Below, piece by piece: positions 31,676 through 39,578 of a stretch of 41,761 nucleotides of DNA; position 1 is the first letter of the stretch, and the number at the start of each line of letters is the position of its first letter. The DNA is taken from contig JBDTUE010000011.1 in the NCBI GenBank assembly GCA_040007895.1, positions 1-41,761 on the forward strand, in the 5' to 3' direction. The notes under the pieces are model-generated. The model did no database searches. It had not been told where the DNA came from and saw nothing but the letters and a program-made list of their open reading frames with translations. A program made the translations under genes and the position numbers. This DNA comes from JADJLQ01 sp040007895 (lineage in GTDB: Bacteria; Bacteroidota; Bacteroidia; Chitinophagales; Saprospiraceae).

Positions 31676-33750
31676 TGTATTGAAATTTGAACAAAGTCTT
31701 TTTTTGAAAAGTTGACCTTGCTATATGGAAATATCGTATCGATCGAATTGTGTTCTACTCCTGAAGTAGTATACACCGTAACTGGCCTTATTTTTTTATT
31801 GGCTTTGTTCCGCCAATATTTAGGCAAAAACAGTAGAGCTTGGTTGGGCTTGTTTTGTAAAGTATCAGAGCTCTTTGCAATCCAGGTGATCGGTGTAGAA
31901 TCAATTATTATGGATTTTGGAGAGATCTTTAAAGGTCCGCTTTTATAAGTATCATTCGCTCCATCTATCCGGATGATATGGGTGGACTGGATATTGTATT
32001 TAGCTGCATAATTTGATTCGATCAGGGTGCTGTCACCTGCTACCTGAATCAAAGTCATTTGGTGCTTTACCCAGAGTTTAAGGTGATTGCGATTATTGGT
32101 GGCTATTATTTCTATTTTTCGTTGGTCTCTATATTCATGTATGATCATAACAGTCACGAAAAGTATTAAAGTCATTAATAAATATCTGAATGTCGTATTT
32201 GATTTATCCATGAGCCATTGGACGAATAAAATAGAAATGATAATAAGAATACCTGAATCAAGTACATCTGGCCACCAACCACTCACCTGACCCATCGGTA
32301 AAGTATATACCCAGGCAATGATATCATTCATCCACCTAACACTATAAATCAATGGATAATATAAAAAATGAAGTATTGGAATATGAAGTAAAAAAACCGG
32401 AATAGCCACCATGCCACCTACCAATATGATGAATGAAAACGGGCTACTGATTATTCCTGTGAGCCAGAAATAAAATGCAAATTGATGAAAGTGATATCCT
32501 ACCACCGGGTAAATCATAAGTTGAGCTGATAAGGAGACTGCTATTATTTTCCAAATAATTTGAATTGCAGAATTGCTTGTAGATACTAATTGCCGTATAG
32601 GTTCATACAGAAGATAGATTCCGGCCATGGCGCCAAATGAAAGTTGAAAGCCAATATTAAAAACGTCGAGAGGATTTATAATCAAAAGAATAAAAGCAGT
32701 ACCTGCCAGGATATTCATGGGGGCAGCATCTCTTTGAATAAGTCTTGCGGATATAAAAGATGTAAACATAAATGCAGAACGAACTATAGGTGGTGAAGCT
32801 CCTGTAAGTAATGTATAGACCCAGATAATACATAGAATCAGAATTGACTTTATAATTCTTGATGTTCTTGATTTGGATTTGAAGAATCCAAAAATCAATT
32901 CCAGAATCCCAGCTAAGATTCCTACGTGCATCCCTGAAACGGATAATACATGCACAGCGCCGGTGGCTGAATAAGCCCGGTACAGTTCAGGATCCATTTT
33001 TTTACGCAAGCCGATCAACATAGCAGAAGCAACTGGATAATCTCTTGCGTTTGTTATTATATTACGGATAGCATTATCAAGCTTAATTCTCCAGGTTTCT
33101 AACCAATCTGGTTCAGCATGTCGGATCACTTTTAATAAGGAAGTGTCTGCATAGGTAATCCAGTGAATGTTTCTTCGGTGTAACATAACCTTCCAATCAA
33201 ACTCATAAGGTGCCGCTGCTCCATCGGGTACCAAAAGAGAAAATTTGCCCTGATATATGTCCCGGGACATAGGGATATAACTGTATGATTTAGGTATCCG
33301 TATTAATAAATTGCCAAGTACTGGTTGCAGATTATTCGAATCCATTTGTGTAAGTACCTGGCTGTAACAATCCCAGTATCGGTCCTTTTCTTCCAGGTAG
33401 TATGTGCGAGTGATAAATTCATTAGATGGTTTTCCTTTGGTTGAAAGATGCACATTATAATGCCGTGGTAGATTTCTTTCGTCTCGCAGATAAGTCCATA
33501 GAAAGGAAAAAACAAGCCAGAATAAAAATGCAACAATTCCAAACGCAAATGAAGAGACCTGGGAGTGCCTTGAGCCAAGATGTAAAGCGATCAAGCTTAT
33601 GAGTAGACAAAAAGCGATGACTCCAAGGATTTTCTCCTGTATAAAAATAGAATCTGCAAGCACTATCCCAATGAGATAGGGTAGGAGAATTTTAAAAAAG
33701 GGGTATTTAGCCCATGCGATTCTAAGCTTAGTGTGTGTGTGTTCCCTCAT
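31672..33750 (-). CDS. comEC: ComEC/Rec2-family DNA uptake channel
   Basis: A 692-residue polytopic membrane protein. The N terminus has two or three helices and an OB-like periplasmic region; the competence domain is marked by SAMLIGLRKKMDPELYRAYSATGAVHVLSVSGMHVGILAG (around residue 245-280) and the GASPPIVRSAFMFTSFI motif. The C-terminal part is a short beta-rich domain and not the metallo-beta-lactamase domain found in Bacillus ComEC, as is usual in this phylum. It would form the inner-membrane channel for transforming DNA. It is 27 bp downstream of the permease gene and overlaps the HhH gene by 4 bp. The start codon is flanked by two CA dinucleotide tracts. Confidence 0.9.
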   Translation of the reverse strand: MREHTHTKLRIAWAKYPFFKILLPYLIGIVLADSIFIQEKILGVIAFCLLISLIALHLGSRHSQVSSFAFGIVAFLFWLVFSFLWTYLRDERNLPRHYNVHLSTKGKPSNEFITRTYYLEEKDRYWDCYSQVLTQMDSNNLQPVLGNLLIRIPKSYSYIPMSRDIYQGKFSLLVPDGAAAPYEFDWKVMLHRRNIHWITYADTSLLKVIRHAEPDWLETWRIKLDNAIRNIITNARDYPVASAMLIGLRKKMDPELYRAYSATGAVHVLSVSGMHVGILAGILELIFGFFKSKSRTSRIIKSILILCIIWVYTLLTGASPPIVRSAFMFTSFISARLIQRDAAPMNILAGTAFILLIINPLDVFNIGFQLSFGAMAGIYLLYEPIRQLVSTSNSAIQIIWKIIAVSLSAQLMIYPVVGYHFHQFAFYFWLTGIISSPFSFIILVGGMVAIPVFLLHIPILHFLYYPLIYSVRWMNDIIAWVYTLPMGQVSGWWPDVLDSGILIIISILFVQWLMDKSNTTFRYLLMTLILFVTVMIIHEYRDQRKIEIIATNNRNHLKLWVKHQMTLIQVAGDSTLIESNYAAKYNIQSTHIIRIDGANDTYKSGPLKISPKSIIIDSTPITWIAKSSDTLQNKPNQALLFLPKYWRNKANKKIRPVTVYTTSGVEHNSIDTIFPYSKVNFSKKDFVQISIQ

Positions 33751-33762
33751 GTGTGTGTGTTC
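33731..33762. repeat. Two short GT/CA tracts flanking the comEC start codon
   Basis: On the plus strand (GT)6 at 33731-33742 lies inside codons 4-7 of comEC (His-Thr-His-Thr) and a second tract of five units at 33751-33760 lies directly upstream of the ATG. Six units is short for slippage, but slippage in the first would shift the frame and in the second change ribosome-site spacing. Confidence 0.5.
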
Positions 33763-33777
33763 GTGTTTTTTACATCA

Positions 33778-35028
33778 TCACCTGAATTTTGGTCTGTATT
33801 TATATTGTGCAAAAAACCATATAAAAACAAAACAAATTAAAGGTATGATGTAAGCTTTCTGTATGCTTCCTGTACGATCAGAGATCTGTCCCATCATTAA
33901 AGGGAAGATTGCACCACCAAATATTGCCATGACTAAAAAGGATGAAGCAATCTTGGTCTCTTCGCCCAGCCCTTTGATGCCAAGAGCAAAAATAGTTGGA
34001 AACATGATAGACATAAAGAATGGAACTGCCGCTACCGCATATACCGTGACCATTCCTTTCGTAGTCAACGCAATGGCAAGCAATACTATATTAATCAAAC
34101 AATATAAAGCCAACAATCTTGCAGGAGCTATGAATTTCATAAACCAGGTTCCGGCGAAGCGGCCCACCAGAAATCCAAGCATTGCAACACTACCCCATAA
34201 AAAAGCGGCGTTTTTTTCATTCATTCCAACCAGGTAGTGAGTCAGGCGGATAAAAAAGCTTCCCACACAAACTTGTGCGCCTACATAAAAAAACTGAGCG
34301 ATTACTGCCCACAATACATGAGAATGCCTGAATACATTCAATGAAAAAGTATGATTAGTGTCGGAGGAATCAACTTCCTTGATCTCAGGGATTTTGGAGG
34401 CCATAAAGAACAAGGCTACCAGCAGAACTACACCAGCCATGATGAGATAAGGAATTTTTACGGTAGATGATTCAGACATTAAATAAGTGTTTAGTGCATC
34501 CGGAGTCATACTTTGTAATTCCTCCTTACTTTTTTCGATACCACTTAAAATCACTTGTCCACCGATAATAGGAGCTAGAAACGCCCCTACTCCATTGAAG
34601 GATTGTGCAAAATTGAGTCTCTGCTCTGAAGTAGCCGGATCACCAAGCTTAGTGATATAGGGATTGGCGACCGTCTCAAGGAATGTAGCTCCACTTGCAA
34701 TAATGAATAGAGCAGTTAAAAACATAGTATAACTCCTTGCTCCTGCTGCGGGATAAAACAAAAGAGCACCTACTGCATATAAAGCAAGGCCGATAAGGAT
34801 TCCATTTTTATAACCATACTTGTGCATGAACAATCCCGCAGGAATTGCCATAATAAAATAACCCAGATAAACAGCAGAGTCTATCAGAGCGGATTGTGTA
34901 TCGGTGAGTTGACATGCTTTTTTCAAATGGGGTATAAGGATAGGATTGAGATTATGTAAAAACGCCCATAGAAAAAACAAGCTGGTGACTAAGATGAAAG
35001 GTATAAGGTATTCTTTTTTATTATTCAT
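33778..35028 (-). CDS. FucP-type sugar:proton symporter (MFS)
   Basis: A 416-residue, 12-helix MFS permease of the FHS (fucose-galactose-glucose:H+ symporter) family. Recognised by LTSLFFLWAF-type helix 1, NLNPILIPHLKKACQLTDTQSALIDSAVYLGYFIMAIPAGL and GATFLETVANPYITKLGDP, the latter with Glu118 equivalent to the proton-coupling Glu of FucP. The position equivalent to the FucP helix-1 Asp is Asn28 here. Substrate could be fucose or another hexose; two GH29 fucosidases occur in this window but not beside it. It sits between dapF and comEC on the same strand with short gaps. Confidence 0.85.
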   Translation of the reverse strand: MNNKKEYLIPFILVTSLFFLWAFLHNLNPILIPHLKKACQLTDTQSALIDSAVYLGYFIMAIPAGLFMHKYGYKNGILIGLALYAVGALLFYPAAGARSYTMFLTALFIIASGATFLETVANPYITKLGDPATSEQRLNFAQSFNGVGAFLAPIIGGQVILSGIEKSKEELQSMTPDALNTYLMSESSTVKIPYLIMAGVVLLVALFFMASKIPEIKEVDSSDTNHTFSLNVFRHSHVLWAVIAQFFYVGAQVCVGSFFIRLTHYLVGMNEKNAAFLWGSVAMLGFLVGRFAGTWFMKFIAPARLLALYCLINIVLLAIALTTKGMVTVYAVAAVPFFMSIMFPTIFALGIKGLGEETKIASSFLVMAIFGGAIFPLMMGQISDRTGSIQKAYIIPLICFVFIWFFAQYKYRPKFR

Positions 35029-35091
35029 GGTTTTTTGTGCATTGATACATTCGTCGTTGAATAATTTTTTTGTAGATTTTAAACTAGTTTT

Positions 35092-35934
35092 TTATAAAGC
35101 AAAATTGCCTTCGTAAATAAAAGTTGCGCCTCCGCAAAGCCATATATTCTCAAAATGACCAGGAGCAATCCGATCAAATTTTACTTTCAAATGACCTCCC
35201 TTAGCTTCAAGCTGGATTTCATGGAGGTTATATTTTTTGTTCATCTCGACGAAGGCTAAAGCGGCAGCTACAGCACCTGTGCCACAAGCCCAGGTTTCAT
35301 CTTCGACTCCACGTTCATAGGTTCGGATATTTAAATCATCAGCATTAGGTTCGATGAAATTGACATTGATACCCTTGGGGAATTCAGTGGAATAACGGAT
35401 TGACTGGCCCTTGTTAAGAACAGGATAGTGTAAAATATCTTCTACTTCCTGGATATAATGAGGTGATCCTGTATCAAGGACTGCATGATCAGAATACAAA
35501 TCTATGTTGTGTACAGGTTTGATTTTAAGTTCAACGTAATCCGCACTGATTAATCTGGCATCGTGTCTTCCATCAGCGGCATTAAATGTAGTAGTGCTTT
35601 TAATAATTCCTAATCGGGAAGCAAGAGCGACTATACACCGACCTCCGTTACCACACATGCTTCCAAGGCCCCCATCAGCATTATAGTACACCATATTGAA
35701 GTCGGCATTTAATTCCTCCCCATTCCCGGACAAAGGATTGGACAATTCCGTTTTCACACCTGGTCCGGCAATATTTTCTATAAGCATTAAGCCATCAGCT
35801 CCTATTCCAAAACGACGATGGCAGAGGGCAGCAATGGTGTGACTATCCTTAATCATATCATATTCCTGTGACCGGTTGTCCAGAATAATAAAATCATTAC
35901 CTGCACCATGATATTTATAGAAATGAATATTCAA
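35092..35934 (-). CDS. dapF: Diaminopimelate epimerase
   Basis: About 280 residues. Converts LL- to meso-diaminopimelate for lysine and peptidoglycan synthesis. Conserved parts: HFYKYHGAGNDFIILDNR at the N terminus, the first catalytic Cys in GSMCGNGGRC, and the second in ETWACGTGAVAAALA. Residues between GLMLIE and NMVYYNADG form an insertion of about 20 residues (GPGVKTELSNPLSGNG and so on) that is unusual for the family. The start is uncertain: TTG at 35934 begins exactly where DapF homology begins, whereas an ATG at 35988 would add 18 mostly hydrophobic residues. The TTG is preferred. Confidence 0.9.
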   Translation of the reverse strand: MNIHFYKYHGAGNDFIILDNRSQEYDMIKDSHTIAALCHRRFGIGADGLMLIENIAGPGVKTELSNPLSGNGEELNADFNMVYYNADGGLGSMCGNGGRCIVALASRLGIIKSTTTFNAADGRHDARLISADYVELKIKPVHNIDLYSDHAVLDTGSPHYIQEVEDILHYPVLNKGQSIRYSTEFPKGINVNFIEPNADDLNIRTYERGVEDETWACGTGAVAAALAFVEMNKKYNLHEIQLEAKGGHLKVKFDRIAPGHFENIWLCGGATFIYEGNFAL

Positions 35935-36126
35935 GACGAAAGAAAAATTTATTAAAAATAGGAATGTTTTTGAGAATAACTCCAGCATCTTTTTTCTTTG
36001 GTCACAAGATTACTTTTGAATTCCGTTTTTATAAAAATATTAATAGTACATGCATATTCTTAGAAGCCTTTTCCTATCTTGTGACATAATGGATGGAATC
36101 AATATTCTCATCCAAAATTGCGAACA

Positions 36127-37032
36127 ATGCGGGTTTTATTATTCATTTTATGGCTGACTTTGGGTCTGATCTATGGTCTGATTTGGGTTCAAAGCAAGTC
36201 ATGTTGTGACAGTAATCTTTCTTCCGTTGGCACCGATCAGGGAGTAGGATTAGCGCAAAAAATAAAACCTGTTCCACCGAGTGTTCCGCCTCAGGCTAAT
36301 CCTCCAGATTCTCTTCATCTTATTTCAGCATCTGATTTAGCGTCTGAGGCTGACGAGGGCTGTGTGTTATTTAAATGGGGCAAGTCTGATCCAATTCTCA
36401 AGCCCTGTTTTGAAGCACTTCAGGATTCTATTGGAAAGAGTATGAAACAAGGCAAATCTCTTGAAATTATCAGTGATTTTTATGAACAAGAGAATATGGT
36501 AATGGCTTCCGGGGATTTAGGCCTTATCCGTGCAATGAAAATAAAAGAATTATTCAGTAAAAACATTAACCCGGAATTGATCAGGATAAGAAGTCTGCCC
36601 AGATCAGATAGCACCGGTAAACGCAACCGCTTATTATATACTTTGCATTTCCAACAGGTATTTATGAATGATCAGGTCAAGGAACTGGACACCAGGACAT
36701 TAATTTATTTTAGATATGCCAGTAATCAACAAGACAATGATAGTTTGGTCAATCAATATTTAGATGATCTGGCTTCCCGGTTAAAAAATACAGGAGATAT
36801 TATCAACCTGACAGGCCATACGGATGATGATGCTTCGGCAGAACACAATGTAGTATTGGGATTAAAGCGGGCTCAAATAATTAAAGATCTCCTTGTTAAA
36901 AGGGGAATTAAATCATCGAGGATTAAAACCAAATCCAAAGGTGAGTCTGAACCGATAGCACCCAATGATACGGAAGAGAATAGAAAACAAAATAGAAGGG
37001 TTGAATTAACGATAGTACCACCACCTAAATAA
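36127..37032 (+). CDS. OmpA-domain protein with N-terminal membrane anchor
   Basis: A 301-residue protein beginning MRVLLFILWLTLGLIYGLIW, a single transmembrane helix, followed by a periplasmic part with a first, degenerate OmpA-like domain (about 70-180) and a clear OmpA-C domain (about 195-300): TLIYFRYASNQQDN, NLTGHTDDDASAEHNVVLGLKRAQ and NRRVELTIVPPP. OmpA-C domains bind peptidoglycan non-covalently. The anchor is an inner-membrane helix rather than a barrel, so it may tether cell wall to inner membrane, in the manner of MotB. A TTG start at 36118 is possible. The next gene follows after 7 bp. Confidence 0.85.
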   Translation: MRVLLFILWLTLGLIYGLIWVQSKSCCDSNLSSVGTDQGVGLAQKIKPVPPSVPPQANPPDSLHLISASDLASEADEGCVLFKWGKSDPILKPCFEALQDSIGKSMKQGKSLEIISDFYEQENMVMASGDLGLIRAMKIKELFSKNINPELIRIRSLPRSDSTGKRNRLLYTLHFQQVFMNDQVKELDTRTLIYFRYASNQQDNDSLVNQYLDDLASRLKNTGDIINLTGHTDDDASAEHNVVLGLKRAQIIKDLLVKRGIKSSRIKTKSKGESEPIAPNDTEENRKQNRRVELTIVPPPK

Positions 37033-37039
37033 AAAAAAT

Positions 37040-37636
37040 ATGTCAACGACAATTTCATTATGTGATCTTCCGTGGTGGGCTGTAGCCTTGTCTTGGTTGT
37101 TGCCAGCACTGTTGGGCTATTTCTGGGCTATGATGATTTGGAGCCGCTATAAATCAAAAAGTAAAAAAGCGGAACAAGAACTTTCTTCAGCGAGTCGGAG
37201 AATAGTCAACTTAGAAAATGAAATCAATGAATGTCGCAAAGTATACGATAAAGTCAATAAAGAAAAAGAAAAATTGCTGGCCGAACGCATCAGTCCTGTA
37301 AACCCAGCCGTTGCGATTTCTAAAGCAAGTACGCCTGAAACTATAACGATGACGTCAGAAATCCTTCATCAGACCAAATCGGTATTTGGTTATGCTATTA
37401 AACGGAATGATCTTAAAATAATCGATGGAATAGATCCAAAAATCGAAAAGATATTAATCGATCATGGGATTTCAGATTGGTCTAAACTAGAGACTGTTGA
37501 TGTAAACCAACTCAATACCATTCTACGATCTGCGGGTTACACCAATATCAATCCTCAATCCTGGCCATTTCAAAGTTCGCTGGCCCGGCAGGAAAAATGG
37601 GAAGAATTAAAAACATTTCAGGCATCAAAAGGATGA
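37040..37636 (+). CDS. Membrane-anchored coiled-coil protein with helix-hairpin-helix-like domain
   Basis: A 198-residue protein. Residues 10-33 form a transmembrane helix (WWAVALSWLLPALLGYFWAMMIW), residues 40-85 a basic/acidic coiled coil (KKAEQELSSASRRIVNLENE), then a Thr/Ser-rich linker, and from about 127 a small domain NDLKIIDGIDPKIEKILIDHGI followed by WSKLETVDVNQLNTILRSAG. That end resembles the HhH-type domain in 'predicted flap endonuclease-like 5' DNA nuclease' proteins, which have the same LKxIxGIGPK motif; one Gly is replaced by Asp here (GIDPK). A nuclease activity is not supported. It is coupled to the OmpA-domain gene. Confidence 0.75.
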   Translation: MSTTISLCDLPWWAVALSWLLPALLGYFWAMMIWSRYKSKSKKAEQELSSASRRIVNLENEINECRKVYDKVNKEKEKLLAERISPVNPAVAISKASTPETITMTSEILHQTKSVFGYAIKRNDLKIIDGIDPKIEKILIDHGISDWSKLETVDVNQLNTILRSAGYTNINPQSWPFQSSLARQEKWEELKTFQASKG

Positions 37637-37668
37637 TGATCTATAGGCAATATTAATTGTTGAAGTTA

Positions 37669-38361
37669 CTAAACAGTCTCACCGGTATTAGTCGCAGGTC
37701 CGCGATGTTCTATACTCCACCTTGCGACAATCCCCGCTATTAAACCGAATGCAAATCCTCCGATATGAGCCCACCAGGCTATGCCGCTTGATTGATCCTC
37801 AGTAGCCGAAGCACCTAATGAGAAAAAACCATTCAATAATTGTTGAATGATCCATATTCCTAAAAAGAAAATGGCAGGAATATAAAACGAACTGAAAAAG
37901 TAAATGACGAGAATCTTTATTTTAGATGCCGGAAACATTACAATGTACGCTCCCAATACGGAGGCAATCGCTCCGCTTGCTCCAATAGCAGGTACAATAC
38001 TATCAGGGCCTGCTAAAATATGGGCAGCCGATGCAGCTAGCCCCCCGATAAAATAAAAGAGTAAAAAATTGAGATTCCCGATCACAGCTTCTATATTATC
38101 TCCAAACACCCAAAGGAAAGTCATGTTTCCAATAAGATGCATCCAACCACCATGGAGAAACATAGATGAAAATAAGGAAATGAGATGATGTCCCTGTGTA
38201 ATCTGAGCAGGAACCGTACCGTAATTACCAATAAATTGCTCCAATTGAGCAGGTGAAAGGGTTACCTGAAATATAAACACTAAAACATTCAATACTATGA
38301 TTGCATAAGCAAAAATGGGTTTGTAGCCACCTTTTACCTGATCATCACCTATCGGAAACAT
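37669..38361 (-). CDS. Rhomboid family intramembrane serine protease
   Basis: A 230-residue protein with six transmembrane helices. The catalytic pair is visible: Ser129 in AIGASGAIASVLGAY and His199 in AWWAHIGGFAFG; the conserved HLIGN (His75 to Asn79) in helix 2 stabilises the oxyanion. The N terminus MFPIGDDQVKGGYKP is cytoplasmic. It cleaves membrane-embedded segments of substrate proteins; the substrate is unknown. It converges with the upstream pair (stop codons 32 bp apart) and is 51 bp after the isomerase gene. Confidence 0.92.
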   Translation of the reverse strand: MFPIGDDQVKGGYKPIFAYAIIVLNVLVFIFQVTLSPAQLEQFIGNYGTVPAQITQGHHLISLFSSMFLHGGWMHLIGNMTFLWVFGDNIEAVIGNLNFLLFYFIGGLAASAAHILAGPDSIVPAIGASGAIASVLGAYIVMFPASKIKILVIYFFSSFYIPAIFFLGIWIIQQLLNGFFSLGASATEDQSSGIAWWAHIGGFAFGLIAGIVARWSIEHRGPATNTGETV

Positions 38362-38412
38362 TATAGAAAATTTTAATTTGAATAAAGATAGTTTTTTAAT
38401 GGATACAGCGGT

Positions 38413-39375
38413 CTACAACAATCCCTCTTTAACGAGATCATGCAGATGTATCATGCCTACATATTGGTTCGATTTTGTTACCACCAATTGGCTGATATGA
38501 TTTTGACGCATCATATCCAATGCGTTTATAGCTAAAGCATCTGCATCGATCCACCTGGGATCCGGATTCATAATCTGTTTTGCTGTAAGGGTATAATCCA
38601 GTTTTTTGTTTTCAATCAATCTTCTCAGATCGCCATCGGTTACTATTCCGACAGGCTGTTCAGCATGATCTACAATGACCGTGGCACCCATCCTGTTTTT
38701 AGACATGTTAAGTATAACTTGAGCAAGATCATCTTCAGGGTTATTCATTGGTTTACCATGCAATGGATATACGTCATAAACATGGAGGTATAATTGTTTC
38801 CCCAATGATCCGCCTGGGTGAAACCTTGCAAAATCTTCGGGAGTAAATCCGCGTAGATATAAAAGACAAATAGCTATAGCATCACCCATGGCCATCTGGG
38901 CTGCCGTACTTGCTGTCGGTGCGAGGTTGTTAGGATCAGCTTCTTTCTCTATAGGAGTAAACAATAAATAATCAGATTGACGGGCCAGGTATGAATCCTT
39001 ATTTGAAGTAATCGCAATTATTTTACAGCCTACATGTTTAGCTAAAGGAACGATGAGTTTGATTTCTTCAGTCTCCCCACTTTTGGATAAGCAGCAAAGA
39101 AAATCAGTGGCATTCAGTATTCCTATATCGCCATGTACCGCATCCGCTGCATGAAGGAAGGCTGCAGGTGTCCCGGTTGAATTCATGGTGGCTACTATCT
39201 TTTGAGCGACAAGTGCACTTTTGCCTATACCAGTACAGACCACCCTGGCCTTGGTATCAAATATATCCTTTACACAAACTTCAAAAGAATTTTCTAAATG
39301 ATTTGCTAATGAAATGAGGGCTTTTTGCTCAATTTCAATACATTCTTTAGCTATATCTATTAATGACTTTTTCAA
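38413..39375 (-). CDS. kdsD: KpsF/GutQ family arabinose-5-phosphate isomerase
   Basis: A 320-residue protein. A SIS domain (about 40-175) has VVCTGIGKSALVAQKIVATMNSTGTPA and CLSKSGETEEIKLIV; two CBS domains fill about 205-320 (YPLHGKPMNNPEDDLAQVIL to LHDLVKEGLL). It would interconvert ribulose 5-phosphate and arabinose 5-phosphate, the first step of Kdo synthesis for lipopolysaccharide. His in AFLHAADAVHGDIG is the usual active-site region. The start is TTG at 39375, as there is no in-frame ATG nearby. It diverges from recQ, 203 bp away. Confidence 0.9.
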   Translation of the reverse strand: MKKSLIDIAKECIEIEQKALISLANHLENSFEVCVKDIFDTKARVVCTGIGKSALVAQKIVATMNSTGTPAAFLHAADAVHGDIGILNATDFLCCLSKSGETEEIKLIVPLAKHVGCKIIAITSNKDSYLARQSDYLLFTPIEKEADPNNLAPTASTAAQMAMGDAIAICLLYLRGFTPEDFARFHPGGSLGKQLYLHVYDVYPLHGKPMNNPEDDLAQVILNMSKNRMGATVIVDHAEQPVGIVTDGDLRRLIENKKLDYTLTAKQIMNPDPRWIDADALAINALDMMRQNHISQLVVTKSNQYVGMIHLHDLVKEGLL

Positions 39376-39578
39376 TTCTGGTAATAGTTGTAAATTCGAC
39401 TCCCTTTTTAAAACCCTAAAGTACTAAATCATATGGAGTCTGCATTTGATATGTAGATAGCCATAAAAATAACAAAGTTTGTAGCATGTTGAATCAGTAG
39501 AATCTAATGAAAAAGATATTTCGATTACAACCAAACTTTATAAGGCATTTCAAAAATTATTCGTAAATTAACAGACAG

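Noticed and set aside
35935..35988. ATG start of dapF at 35988
   Set aside because: It would add 18 mostly hydrophobic residues ahead of the conserved N terminus; TTG at 35934 begins at the homology. Not fully excluded.
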